From Spirodela intermedia (Eukaryota > Streptophyta > Magnoliopsida > Alismatales > Araceae): a stretch of 64,000 bases of DNA. A program made the translations under genes and the position numbers. Under the pieces are notes generated by a model. That model was not told the DNA's origin, made no database searches, and saw only the letters and a list, made by a program, of their open reading frames with translations. The DNA lies in assembly GCA_902729315.2 (NCBI GenBank), contig LR746264.1, positions 8,649,878 through 8,713,877 of the forward strand, in the 5' to 3' direction. Below are positions 23,201 through 35,807 of this stretch, piece by piece. Numbering within the stretch: the first letter of the stretch is position 1; the number at the start of each line of letters is the position of its first letter.

Positions 23201-26200
23201 TCAATTTCCCTTTTAAAGTCACGTAACAAAAATATAGTGATATGAATGTGAGAACATGAAGATAAATGTTTTGCCATCTGTCCAACACTTATGATGGTGG
23301 TATCAGCGTAAATTATTACAACAAAGAGTCTTCTTTCTGGTAACTGGGCTCATTAGACTTTTGAAGGACTACCCTCTCATAATAAGGGGTCTTCCTGGCC
23401 TAGTGGCATCACCCTTTCGACGATGATATCATGCAGAATTTGGATAAGTTCGCTAGAATTAGGATTCATCATTGGATCTAGCCGTCTCAAATCAATGGGA
23501 TAAAATTTATGATTTTCGTACCCGTATAGCTTTACTGGTGTCTTTTCTTTCTCCACTTTGAAATTTTCTATCCCATGTAAGCTTTATTGAATTTTATGGA
23601 GCCTGCCTACCTATTACCCTGACTCAGATTTAGCGCATAGATTGACCTTTGTGATAAGGTCAACTTGGGAATTTCAGGGGAGGCAATAAAGCCCCACCCA
23701 GGGATTATGTGCTACGTTATGGGACATGCTAGAATTTCTTTTGTTATGCGCATTTTTCACTCAAGTTTATTTCGATATTCTGCCACATTCAGGTGTCCCC
23801 TAATTTTTGTGCTATTTAAGGTTTTTTTTTTGGGGCAGTTATTGGTGTGGTGTACCTTGGAATTTTCTTGGGTTGGTAATAGAATCCTTTCGTAATGTGC
23901 GTACATAGCTCTCATGTTAAGATGAACCACTATAAGATCTGTGTGCACTGTTTTTCCACTGCTGGTTCATTCCCATTGCTCTCAACTTGTAGGAATCTGG
24001 GTCTCTAATTCTCAAAGGGCTAAGCTCAATGTCACATACGATATTCGGATGATTACTTCAGGTTTAATATGCAAAACCCCCCATGGTGATCAGGGATAAT
24101 TGGAATCCATTCGTGTCTATTGCTGTAGACCTAAGTATAGTGTTGTAGTGTAAGAAAAAAATACATTGATTCATGCATTAATAGGTATATTGGTGTTTGG
24201 TTTACATTCTACTACTCTTTAATTATATAAATTTCGTTTTAATGGAGACAGTAATTTCTAATTGCTTTCAGGAAATTGACACGACAATTCAATTCAAATA
24301 TTGTATCTTATTAAGTCAGGATATCAAAATGTATGCGTTGCTATTGCTCTACTTACAGTGGTCAGAAAGGAAATATTTTGATTCGCATTGATTTTAGTTA
24401 GATACATTATTTTCTGAGTTCATTCACTTTTGAAAATTTCTACAGCTATTCCTAGCTGCTATTGACAATTAGTTTATTATAATGACTAAATATGTAGATC
24501 GTATCAGGAAGATCTACAAGGATTTTCCTCAAATATCTGTGCCACAAGATCTGGGAGATGATGATGATATGGAAAGGCTCTCAGAAGCATTGGTGTCTGC
24601 GAAAGCACGAGTTGAGAGCTGTTCTTCCTTCTTGAAGGCTGCACTCAAGTCAGTCTGTATTGCCCTTCTCCGCTTTATTTTGAAAGTACCATTCAAGTTT
24701 CAAGTTTATGCTACTCTTTGTCTTTAAGAGTAAAATTCTGTGGTGCTTTGCTTCTTTGACATCCTGATTTGCCAAATTCCTGATTAGTTCATGCATCCAT
24801 TGTTTCAAAATTTTACCCTGGTCTTCCTAAGCATGATCACTAAGACCAAGTAATCAAGCTTCTTCCTGTGGAAATGCTTTTAATTGAAGTGGAAGATAGT
24901 TGGAGTTGCGATCAATTACAAGAGAAAGTTTTCTGGATGTTAGTGATGAATTCAGACCTTTGGAAGGAGAAAAATGACAATGCGTAGAAACATCAGGTGT
25001 TGGTTTTTGTCCGGGACTATAGGAATCCTGCGTTTAAACGGGGTTGCTTCATTTCCACAAGTATCCACTGATTTTCAAACCAAACTGCGCGTAAACCTTG
25101 AAGTTAGTTTCATGTCTAATTTGGCATCTTATCGACAGTAGTTATTTTCTTATAGAGGCATTCAGGATCAATTTTCCTTGGGGACTTTTTTTTGCTTGGA
25201 TTAAGATATGTCTCTGTGGCTGGGGCTAAATTTCATTCAATGATTTGTGGGAGAGTGAGTCTCCATCTGAAATATGTTGTTTGGAGCTGTGGCAACATTT
25301 AGACAGAGATTTCGTCGGTTGATATTACAGAAAAGTATCCTACTTAGGAACCATTTCCGCAACACACTATTCGGGGCCCATTATACTTAATGGGAGACAA
25401 TTCTGTATGGGGAGCCCCAGTTAGGTTCCATTTTATTTTCAAACCCCTATCACTGATATCATATTCGGACTGGAATAAAATTTGAACTATGTTGATAAGT
25501 TAGAAGTGCCACTAAGACGGAGAATGCTTTATCTTCGGTAAGCAGTCTTAACCATATGATGTACTGAAAAATCGTATCTTTACCTCTATAAGTTCCTGCT
25601 GTGCACTGTTGTATCATAATCATACCTCCCTATTTCATCTTATCCTCTAGTTACAAATACAAATCATAAGTTTATCCATATGATTTCTCATTGTATGCTC
25701 TATTTCATGAATGAAAGATTAAATCTCTAGATATTTTTTATGATGGGGATTCGTCCAATGCTGTCCGTAGGTGTTGGATATCCTGTCATCTCGGAAACTC
25801 AGGCCGCCTCCAGGAAAATGGAAAATGTTGCTTGTGGTTTTTATCATTCATTTTTGTATGTTAGGGACATCAGCAATGAAGTAGTGGATAGATTTCAAGA
25901 GAAATGAATTATTAAACAATTGAAATGAACACATTTTCCGAATTTGTTAATTTTTTTTATCAGGCCATAATTGCCTTTTTCAGCTGTTGCATGAAGCAGA
26001 ATATTATTTTTCGTAATCTAAATCAGTGGGCGAGAATTGAGCCGTGATGAAATGTTATTTTTAGCTGTTGCGTTAAAATTTGTACAAAAACGTTTCTCGG
26101 GGAGTAACTGGCTTTTTCAGCTGTTGCGTGAACTGGAATATTATTTTTCATGAAATAAATCAGCAAGAGAGGATTGAGCCGTGATGAAATGCTATTTTCA

Positions 26201-28758
26201 GAAAACAAATTTAGCCACGATGTAATTGTTTCCCAAAAAAGATGTTAGCTCTTTATTTAAATGGAAGGAGTCTCACCTGCATTTTTTAGTGCCTTCTAAT
26301 TAAATAAAACTAATAGAGAAACTTTTAACGCAAGAGAACTTAATTTGAAATTCGACAAATCATTAACAACATCTTTCTGTGTGGACTAAATGCCACCGGA
26401 CGTCATTAAAAAGAATGTTGTACTGCCTTACCCAAAACTGTGGTTCATCATTTTAGAATGATTGGTTACTTTTGCATATTTTTTGTAAGAAAGAATTTAC
26501 TTTGGAATTTGAAATTTTAACATTGAAAGCTTTTCAATACTAATTGTCATTACACACACGCACACATCTCTGACGAGGAAACTTTAGAATTGGTGAAGAG
26601 AAAGTGGATGAAAAAATCAAGGGAAACTAATGGGGAAAAGTTCATGAGAAGAAGCATCATCCATCTCCAAGAAGAGTGTTGAACTATCTGAAAAGAAAAC
26701 AACGTGCAATTGAGATCTCATGACTCTGCGTCCTCACAGTAATACAAACTTTTCAATTTTCTTTGCTCGTGATACCCGGATGAGCCTTTTTTACATAATA
26801 TCTGTCACTCTTGAAATGCATAAGATTGATGACCTCAGCATAATTTTGTTCAACTCTCGTAACAAAAAAAAGTGCGGGACAACCTGGGATATCAGTTATG
26901 ATATAGGTTCAAATATATTTTCCTGTAATCTTCTCATGTGCTGAACTTGATTGGACAGCTTAATGAATGCTCTCCGCATATCTGTCGGAGACCTGCATAT
27001 TCACTCTGTCCACGATGTTTTCAGAATGTACTGTGATGCTAATTTCAAACTTTTAACCTAGGTGGTCAGCAGAGAACGGGATGCACAAGCGTGGCTCTCC
27101 TGAATTGCATTCTATGTTGGCTGAATATATTTTTTCACAGTCTCCTGAGTTGGTATGTTGAATTTGACCACTTTTTATTAGTAATGAATTTTCTTGTGGT
27201 AAATTGACACTCAATTTTTGTTCAGTTCTTTTCTTTTAATGGAGCGATTCCCCTTGCCTGTCAAAATGGGATTTTTTTCTTTGAGCTATTTAGGGATTTT
27301 ATCACATCCTTTGCATGCATTATTAGAATGGGTTGATTATTATATTTGATTTTAGATTTGTGACGGCGATTATGTCTTTGGGGTGGAAATTCGGTGGTTT
27401 CTTTGTTGAATACTCTGGCTTCGGCTGTTGTAATACTTTTTCATTCTTTATACTTTCGAGGATGACATAAAAACCTTGTGTTCTTTCTCTTCCAGGACTG
27501 TTATCTAAAAATGAATGCTCTGCCTATCTGCAAACCTTTATTCTTTTGCTTCCCTTTTTACCTATTTTACCCTGTTTTGACATAATGAACTGCAATGTGG
27601 ACGCCTATATGCAGGATATGGCGAAGGTTTCACTTCATTTTATTCGAGGGAACAATCCAGAGAAGTTTGCTTCTGCATTAGTTAATTTTATGGGCAAGGT
27701 TTGACACGGTGTATTTCATTTGTCAGTTATTTATTCTATGAGGTTTTTGAGGAATATGCGTTTCAAAACTTTGAATTTATTAGTCAAGGATGTCTCCTAA
27801 TCCAAATACAAGTTTCTTTTTTGCAACTTCTTATTCAGGTCAGGGCGTAATGTAGTGATGCTGGTTCTTTTGTCTAATGCTGTTAACCTTGTGGAAAAAC
27901 TGAAACTTAAACCATTTTCGTAGTTTCATTTTATGAATCATTCCTTTTATTTGTATGCCATCTAACTTTCCATGACCAATGTAAAGGTATACCATTCCTT
28001 TTATCTTGCGTTGGATTTATTGATTTCTGTTTCCCATGATGTTAGACTGTATTATTACATCTCTGTAAAATATGCAGACCTTTCCTGGGCATGCTTTATC
28101 TAAGCGTTCCATATAGTTTCTCCGATTCTCTGATGTTCATTCTTAAGTTGCTCTGCTTCTGAGATTGTTGTTTATCAAAATTAATGCATACACGATGTTT
28201 AAAGATTCTGACAGAGATCTTATGTCCAATCAGTGCTATCCTGGGGAAGATGATTTAGCTATTGCAAGGGCGGTCCTGATGTAAGATTTCCTTGGCGTTA
28301 AACAGTTTTTCTTTTATATTCTCGATTCCTTATTTTGATGGGTGATATAAAGGCATGTTAATGCATTTCTGTGGCGCTTGCCCTCATGGTACTCGAATTA
28401 GACACCCACATGAAATTGGTGAAATTCCTTTGAAGGCCAAGCTTTTTTGAACTTCATAGTTCATCTGGTGGCAGGTACCTTTCCCAAGGCAGTCTAAGGG
28501 ATGCTAACAAGCTTATGGATGAACTGAGAAAGCAATTGCAATACCGTCAACTTGACTTCCTACATTCGGATTTGATGCAGTTCATTGTGTATCTTCTGCA
28601 GACGTAAGTTTCATGGGTCATATCTTTATGAATGGATGTGAAGCATACTGTTTATCAGTTAATTCTTGAAGTGATGCCATATCATTAGATTGAGGACGAG
28701 AACTATTTTTTATTTATTGGTTTTGTCTCGAATAAGGGTCAGTAATGAGATATCTTTT

Positions 28759-28801
<43 letters not shown>

Positions 28802-31800
28802 CTGTGTGTGTGTGTGTGTGTATACATTAAGTATACATCTATACCGATAATCTTCAGTGTGCATGCCATTCGCAGGCTAAGACAATAATAGAGCTAAATG
28901 CTGCCCGATATAATGTGTGGAATCCAATGGCCCAAACGAGTGAACCCAATCTGTACTAAAGATTTTTTTCGGTCTGAATTTTGTTAACCTCTCTATTTTT
29001 TGTTCTGTTTTATGGTAAAATTGTGTTGGATATGCTTATTGGCGTTCTTACATCGGGATTATACAACTGTAGCCATTATGTGTCTTATGAATTCAACGCA
29101 AATTAACTTCTAGTCGAAAAAAAGTTATCTGCTTAGGTTATAAGGTACCTTATCTAGAGTATCTCTTAAAATAGTTTGACTGGTAATCTGCCTATGATTC
29201 TGACTCTTGTGGGAATTGAGTTTATCTCCATCCACACTAATTGAGCTTCCATAAGAGGCTTCATTTAGTGCAACCATTTTTTTCCCTTGCTCAATCTCTT
29301 GCTGGCTTATACACTGGAATTTCTTTATGTCCCTTCTTGAGTTCAGAGAACACAAGTTACCGTAGCAATTTGATGTGGACATGGTGAGTTTGTACCTACA
29401 TGAGGCTGCGCTTACAAGCCAACTGTAACTGAAGGATCAGTTGAGATAGGAGTGCAAATAGTGATCAGGATCATAATTTCTAAATTGGCCAGGGAAGCTT
29501 CCTAAGGTATGATGAGATCATAGCGGAGATAGGGGTGGAGAAGGCCGAGGAGAGTATAGTTGCTGAAAACATGGATTCTCATTGCACATGTAGATGCCCT
29601 ATTTTGAGGTAAGAAGTGGGAATGCCCTTGAGGTGGAAAAGAGGAAGGTTAGCCCAGTCACTAGAGCCTTGGAAAACTCGTCTTATGGAACAGTTGTCTT
29701 GCATGGGGGAAGAAATTGGAGTGTTCCTGCGTTGTAGGGGATGAAGGCAGGCTGCCATTTGTCATTGTAGTTGAATCCAGGTACAGGTGGAGATTGAGAT
29801 TGTTGGATAGAGTTGAGAAAATGAGGGTTGTTACTCTTAGCTTGGTATGATATCACCGTGATACCTAACTGGTAGAACAGACAAGTTGGCGACTACCAAA
29901 ACTTGTTTAGTTTGTAGAAAAGAGAGGCCTTTGACTGTTCCTGCTGCCATGGTCGACGTTTTTTTAGGAAATCATTTTCAGCTGCTGTTGATGGTGGTGG
30001 TGTCTCCCATTCTACTGCCCAATTGTGGCTTTCCTAGTCTTGATACCTTAGAATTCCTAGTCAGGGTGGACTCCTCTTCCCATCGATGACAGATGTTCTA
30101 ACAGATATGTTCTGATTTAGCAATTTCAGTGCATTCATTTCTGAAAATGATGCTGAATGTTAATAAAATCATTAGATGATAATTAAAAAAGAACATTTAC
30201 AATATTCTGTGACTTCAGATTTAAGGAAAAATATTTGAAGATTTAAGATTGAACTAATTACATGTATTTTATCACTTTGAATTATGGAACTTTTTACTGT
30301 AATAGCATTGCAGAGCTATGGTAGCCTAATACATTGTTTGAAAATTTTGTAGCATCACCGACTCTTTATTTTCTCGGTTCTTTCAAGTCTTATCTAGATA
30401 CTTATGTAACGTAGTTTTTTATTATTTAAAATAGTTTTATAAACATATTTATACAATTCTTGTACAAAGCATATTCGTAACAGATTGTTTATATAGTTAG
30501 CATGCAATTGGGAAACTGTCCTTCAGTCATAAGTCAAATCTTTTGCATTGTGAAAACTTTCTTGGGGTTTTCCCTTCATTTTTTAGGTAATTATTTGGAA
30601 AAATGTTCAGAATTGAGAGTTAAAGCATCTGATTTAAGAATTAAGGCATCAGTGTTATCAAACGTACTCAAAACAAATAGTGAATCGTTTTAGCGACCTT
30701 GGTAAAAGGACATAAGAAAATTTCGAATGTGAAGATTAGAAATAATTTCATTTTGGACTGATGCTTCATCATCTTTGATAGGAAATTCCAGATGCACTTC
30801 CTATTTTCTCAGCATGTTACGTTTGAACTCCTTGAGTTTGTAATAAGTGTTTGATTGTTCAAAGATGTATGCATTAGTATGAAATTTGTTGTGAATGTCA
30901 ACATGAAAATGACAACTCATGATGGTTTCTAGCAAACAACTATACACAGGAGGCTTTATTGAAATAACTATTTTATGCAGGTTAGAAAGGGATGCACTGC
31001 CGCTCTTTAGGATTTTAAGAGAAAAATACAAGTCAAGTATCGATCGAGAGTCCTCGTTTGATGAGGTACTGTTTCCTTTCTACTCCCCTGTCAAGCACGC
31101 CAGGGATAGATTTTGAAACTCTAGTTGATGAGTGCATTCTTCTTTTCTAATAATTGCCCTGACTTGAAAACAGGTTCAAGGGTAATATTATTGCTTTCTC
31201 ATGTTCTGTTTTTATAAAAAAAAACAGAATTTATTAAATAAGTGCCTGTACAGGGCACCGGTAATCATTACTATCTATATGAACCCGTGAAAAAGCATCC
31301 ATAAGGCTGTCATGCTATTCAAAGTTTAGAGGAGTCCTTTTGGGTTTTACCACAAATATTTTCAAATTTGTGATTGCTCGATGACTCATTTAAATCTGTT
31401 CTACCCTAGCAATGTCTATGTGGAAAATCCCCTTATCTTCTCCAAGAATCCTGTGCCAATGGACCTTGGAGAATTGTAACTTGCATGTATTATATCGCTG
31501 TCAGATGTAGCTACGAAGTGCATGGGTTTATTGAGATAGAATATGCTTTAATTTACTAGGACGGTGGAACTGTTTGGATATCGCTCACAGATGGATGCTA
31601 CAATGGTGTAGAAACATACGATATGCAGAATGGCACAGCTGCCTGACGCTATACGCACCAAGCCTTCTGTGTTTAGCTGTGAGTTGGCTCTATTATTTGG
31701 CTGACGATCAGATGTTCATATGATGTGCTTCTGATCTGGAATCTAGGGTTAGCTCACTTTTCTGGGATTCAACATGAGTGAGTTATGTCATGACCCGGTG

Positions 31801-32766
31801 AGTCAAAATCAGTTTCCCTGTACAACAAGAAGACGGATGTGATGAAGACAAATGCAGTTATCAAGTTTGTGACTGCAGACTATCAAAAGTGTGGAATTAT
31901 ATTTAGGTAACCCTCAAAAATAAAAAATTATGTTTCCAAACATATCAGAGCTCCTGGCTTACCTAAAATCGTTTTAGTTCACCAAGAATCCATTCCATAT
32001 TTCGACAAAAGTTTTAAATTATCTTGTTTAAATATCTATCGTTGACACTGGACTCAAGGAAAAAATTCAGTCGTATGCAAAGAAAATGTTATTATTAGAA
32101 GTAATGGCTTTAGTCACTGTTTCTTTTGCAGTTACTGGATGAAATTGGGGAACGCTTTTATGGTGTTAGGCGCATGGGAGGTCTTCAAGGGATGTTTGGC
32201 GATATTTTTAAGGTGAATAAAGCCCTTCCTAATTATTTATTTCTGGCTTCGATTGTTTATTTCTTTGACAGTTTTGCTTTATTGGGCATAAGCAATGCAT
32301 GGTTTCCACATAGTTTTGCCGTATATTCGCTCTGTTCTAACAAGCATTATCCATTATTTTAATCTAAACATGTGTAAAAAACGGTGGTAACCAATCAAAT
32401 CGCAACACGTGCCTAAGACATGGGATCTCAGTATTTATTATTCATTTGTTAGTCATATGATTGAAGGGCACATTACTAGAGTAAGTCATAGTAATATTAC
32501 CCCTTTGAGCAATGTTATCCTGGCCAGTTGCGCTGCGGTTTAGGTCCATCCAAGCTATATTCTACTAGTGGGAGTTATCGGATTACATGTCTGTCTGGAA
32601 CAATGGGGCCATGAACAGATACTTTCTTTATCGTCTGGAAGCTTCAGCCTGTGATCATCCGATAGCAATCTAAAAATTTGCATCTTGCTATTGTGATTTT
32701 GTGGGCGGCTTATCGAATCCAAACTTTTCTGCTGTGCAGATGATGGGGGGTGAAGCCATGAGATGA
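20238..32766 (+). CDS. GET4: GET4 homologue (tail-anchored protein targeting)
   Basis: Cytosolic component of the GET/TRC pathway. It bridges the chaperone that receives tail-anchored proteins to GET3 for insertion into the ER. Exons: 20238-20285, 20447-20526, 21657-21735, 22746-22827, 24498-24648, 27062-27152, 27615-27698, 28234-28280, 28475-28603, 30981-31065, 32132-32212, 32740-32766. All phases agree and give 327 residues; the Arabidopsis protein is about the same length. The alpha-solenoid sequence is recognisable throughout: [98 protein letters not shown] and [11 protein letters not shown] chose the ATG at 20238 because the short exon [16 protein letters not shown] matches the family's basic N-terminus followed by PPAQE. 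A downstream ATG at 20438 is the alternative. Introns reach 2.4 kb. Confidence 0.93.
23386..23500 (+). mobile_element. Possible tRNA-derived SINE-like fragment in GET4 intron 4
   Basis: TGGCCTAGTGG resembles a Pol III A box. About 50 bases later a degenerate AGTTCGCTAGA could be a B box. The start GGGGTCTTCC is like many plant SINE heads. No poly(A) or T-rich tail and no target duplication was found, so the call is weak. Confidence 0.2.
25973..26205. repeat. Two tandem copies of a ~137-bp unit in GET4 intron 5
   Basis: The block CAGCTGTTGC…AATATTATTTTTC…AAATCAG…ATTGAGCCGTGATGAAATG occurs at about 25981 and again at about 26118, diverged by roughly 15 percent. It may be a local duplication or remnants of one repeat family. 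Confidence 0.8.
28761..28823. repeat. Compound (TC)n(TA)n(TG)n microsatellite
   Basis: Three successive dinucleotide runs lie in GET4 intron 9. This is likely a highly polymorphic locus. Confidence 0.9.
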
Positions 32767-33562
32767 TCCTTGTTCTTCCTGGCTGAGCATTCTGAGGCTT
32801 TGTGGATGTGAAGATTCCTTGAATGTACCGGGTAGAAACACTTCGGAACATGGCACAAGCTCATAGTGATTGTGGACATTCTATCTTTTCATCAGAGGCT
32901 CGAAGCACTTCCCTGAAAGTCAGAGATGGAGTAAGTTGAAATACAATGTCAGGCAGATGTTGGGGAAATCTCTTCAGTTTTGGATGTGAGAAATCATTTG
33001 CGGGGTTTTTTTTTGAAGATAATGCATTCGATTTATTCCCTTTGTCCTCTTTTGGGGGTTGACTTTGTGGGGTCAATCCCACAATGTGGGGAAGATTGAA
33101 GAAGAATTGCACTCGATTTATGCCCTTTTCCCTCGTTTAGGGGTTGACTTTCCAGGGAGGCGCTCGCACTATCCATGTTCAGCTCTTGAAGTTGTCGCCT
33201 CTTCTTCCAACGACGTTCCTATTCTACTTTTAGCAGTACTATGAATGCATCCACAGTCATGTTTTCCCCTATGGTGTTCATTCGACAAAAAACCCTACCC
33301 GTTGACCCGTTGGATGTCTGTTTCAGACATATCATGGGGACTGCAAAGATCTACTTTCTGATTAGGACCAAACATCCCCCAAGTAATCACAGAACGACCA
33401 AAGTTTCTGATTTTTTTATTTTTTATTTTTTGTTGAAAAGAACTTCACTGTTCTCTTCAGCTGGTAGATGGACTCGAGCTACTGTTTCTAGAAGCAATGA
33501 TGAAGAAGATCCGACAGCAGCTGGCTGGATCGAACAAGCACGAGGTTCGTTCGTTCGTTCCT
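32767..33562. other. Convergent intergenic region with a tandem repeat
   Basis: This region lies between the GET4 stop and the stop of the small minus-strand gene. It contains two copies of a ~58-bp block (33015-33072 and 33101-33157) ending in GGGGTTGACTTT. Short open frames here look like chance. Confidence 0.55.
33015..33157. repeat. Tandem direct repeat, period about 86 bp
   Basis: Copy 1 begins GAAGATAATGCATTCGATTTA and copy 2 begins GAAGAATTGCACTCGATTTA. Both end in GGGGTTGACTTT. Identity is roughly 80 percent by eye. Confidence 0.7.
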
Positions 33563-34115
33563 TCAGCTGTGGGAAGCTGGAGCGGGGTCGCCCGTTCTGA
33601 GCCTCCGAAGCTGATCGACCCAGTGGTCCTCGGGAACCTGGTCCGCCCAGTTGGGGGGGAACCCGGGGAAGGCCACCCCTCTCATGGCGTCCCTGATCAT
33701 TGCGGCGTTCTCCTGCGAAAGTGGAGCCGTCCTCCGCCTCTCGTCCTCGCTGAATGCTCTGGTTATGGACGCCTCCCTCTCCCTCTCCCTCTCCTCCTCG
33801 TCCTCGTCCTCCTCGCGGGCTCCTCCCACCTCCAATCCGCCTCCGTTCAGATGCAAGCGGGAGATGGCGGCGATTTCTCCGCGGTGATGCAGGAAACTAG
33901 GGCTCGGAGGAGGGGAGAGGTGGACCGGGCCGCCCCCATTCGAGTGTACGGCCACGAGATCTCCACTGCCATCGTCGTCGTCGGGATCGATTCCGGAGGA
34001 GATCAGCCGGTAGTCTGAATCGTTGGCGGGAGCTTCCGAACTCGCGTCGGATTCGCCATCGCTCGCCGGATCATCTGCCGATATAAATCTGCGCGTTCAG
34101 CGGGCGAGCGAGCGA

Positions 34116-34148
<33 letters not shown>

Positions 34149-34182
34149 TACCAGTGAAGGAATCGTGCACGGGGATCGACAT
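33563..34182 (-). CDS. Small acidic plant protein of unnamed family
   Basis: Exons (minus): 34182-34152 and 34074-33563, in phase, giving 180 residues. It starts MSIPVHDSFTDDPASDGES and continues with Ser/Asp-rich acidic sequence (NDSDYRLISSGIDPDDDDG). A proline-serine patch (PPPSPSFLHHRGE) follows, then a Glu/Arg-rich coiled segment. The C-terminal block FSEDERRRTAPL…AMRGVAFPGFPPNWADQVPEDHWVDQLRRLR looks like the conserved core. I believe small plant proteins with this type of ending exist, but I cannot name the family or a function. No signal peptide or membrane segment is seen. The 77-nt intron is largely a (CT)n/(GC)n tract. The gene converges on GET4. Confidence 0.75.
34108..34148 (-). 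repeat. (GCGA)/(GC)/(GA)n microsatellite in a 77-nt intron
   Basis: On the coding strand the intron runs from its donor straight into CTCTCT… and then GCGCGC…. The tract occupies more than half of the intron, a situation like that in TBL copy B. Confidence 0.85.
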
Positions 34183-34691
34183 GTGAGCCGTAGCTCCGCG
34201 ACGCTATTGCGGCGGAGGGAGGTCCGGAGTGCTCCACAGACGTCACCGACAGCAATTTGAAGGTCCAAGACCTATCGGGATCCCAAGGAGAACCCCCCAC
34301 CTCCGCTTTCTCCGACAGAGACAGACAGAAAGAGATGAAGATAATTAGAGGGAGAGAGGGGGCGTGTTAATCGTGAGACGATATCTCCGGCAGTCTTCTT
34401 CCGAGATTCGAACCCATAAAAAAAATGTAAAGTTTGGCGAGTCGAACAAGAAACGTGCTAACCCAGTTTTTCTTATCTCGATCGGTTCATCCAACAATTT
34501 TTTTTCCCTTCAAATAAAGAAAGTTTACCTCCATCTCCATCCACTGTTCCAACCGAGCCCATCATTTAAAGACGGCGATTAACAGCCTCTCTCTCTCTCT
34601 CTCTCTCTCCCCCTCTATCGGTCTCTCTTTCTCTCTCTTCCCCTCTCTCTCTCTCCCTCTATCGCTCTCTTTCTCTCTCCTTCTCTCTCTT

Positions 34692-34731
<40 letters not shown>

Positions 34732-34879
34732 CTCTGTGCGCTCGGGCTTTGCCGGGTTGATAGATCACATGCCCTTCCCCGGAGAACGTGATCGTACGTT
34801 TAGAAACTGGAGACCGACAGTCGTTTACTCTACTCCGCCACATGGAGGGGTTGACTCAACCCTAAAGAACACACAATCC

Positions 34880-34915
<36 letters not shown>

Positions 34916-34965
34916 CTTGCCGATTCATCCAAGAAAAGATAGCAACTGTATCATCATTGAACGGC
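34183..34965. other. Intergenic with long CT tracts
   Basis: This region carries the promoter of the small acidic gene and the LBD 3' UTR. It has interrupted CT tracts at 34586-34735 and 34881-34912. No gene is seen. Confidence 0.6.
34586..34735. repeat. Interrupted (CT)n array, about 150 bp
   Basis: Dinucleotide CT runs are separated by recurring CCCCTCTATCG-type and TTCCCCT interruptions. This suggests internal duplication of a larger unit. Confidence 0.9.
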
Positions 34966-35754
34966 CTATGCTCGGATATACTCCCTCTGGAGGGGCTCCT
35001 GAGTTACAGCGCCGGAAGAGGCGAAGTTCATGAGGCGGGTGAGGCTCGCGAGGTGGCTATTATTGGCGAAGGGTGACGGCTTCTCGTCCGTGTTGGGGCG
35101 TTGGGAGGAGGGCAAGGCCCCCCCTTGCTGCATCTGCATGCAGAGGATCTCCGCCTGGGCTATGGCAAGCTGCATCTGCAGCTGCGAGACCTGGTTCTGG
35201 AGGTAGGATATCGCCCCCACGCAGCCGTAGACGGGATCCCTCATCCTCGCGCTCGCTTCGTACACGAGACTGCTCGCCGCGTCTGCTCTCTGATGGAACG
35301 GAATCTCCTGCATAACCGAGTGTGATCAGCCGGTGCATGCACGGCTACATAATATGAGCGAGAACAGGAGCTCGAGAAGAGAGGGAAACCGATGATAGAT
35401 AGCTTCAGATGCAGTTTGGAAAGGGTTTCGCAACGATTCTGACTGCGTGAATGAGCCCAGAAATCTCCATATGACGTAGATTGTCACTGGAAACTGTAAA
35501 ATCGGTTTCCGAGATGGAGAAGAGCGAGAGCGAGCGAGAGAGAGAGAGAGAGAGCCTTGGCGATGAAGTGGGAAGTAGGGAGTTGGAGGGAGAGATACCT
35601 GCAGCATCTTGCTGACATTGCTGGCGCCGAAGACCTTATGAACTATCGCGAACTTGTGGGGTTCATCAGCAGGGAAGAAAGGAGCGAAGATGCAACCCTT
35701 GGTGCAGCGACGCCGCAGGAGCTTACAGGAGGCGCACGGGGAGCTTCCACCCAT
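34966..35754 (-). CDS. LOB-domain transcription factor, class I (LBD12/LBD1-like)
   Basis: Plant-specific nuclear DNA-binding regulator of organ boundary, vascular or lateral organ development. Exons (minus): 35754-35599 and 35307-34966, phase 0, giving 165 residues. It has the CX2CX6CX3C zinc-finger-like block ([15 protein letters not shown]), the GAS block ([18 protein letters not shown]…) running into [26 protein letters not shown], and a class I leucine-zipper-like coil ([20 protein letters not shown]). The intron after KMLQ is at the position typical of the family. The C-terminus (after about residue 110) is variable. A TATA-like box lies about 45 bases upstream of the ATG. The sequence most resembles LBD12/LBD1, but orthology is not proven. 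Confidence 0.93.
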
Positions 35755-35798
35755 GGCGATCGATCCGATAGAAGGGAGGAGTAAGCGTATAGGGCGGA

Positions 35799-35807
35799 AT
35801 TATATAG
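35799..35807 (-). promoter_or_regulatory. TATA-like box of the LBD gene
   Basis: CTATATAAT on the minus strand lies about 45 bases before the start codon. If used, the 5' UTR would be very short, or a different promoter or start applies. Confidence 0.4.
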
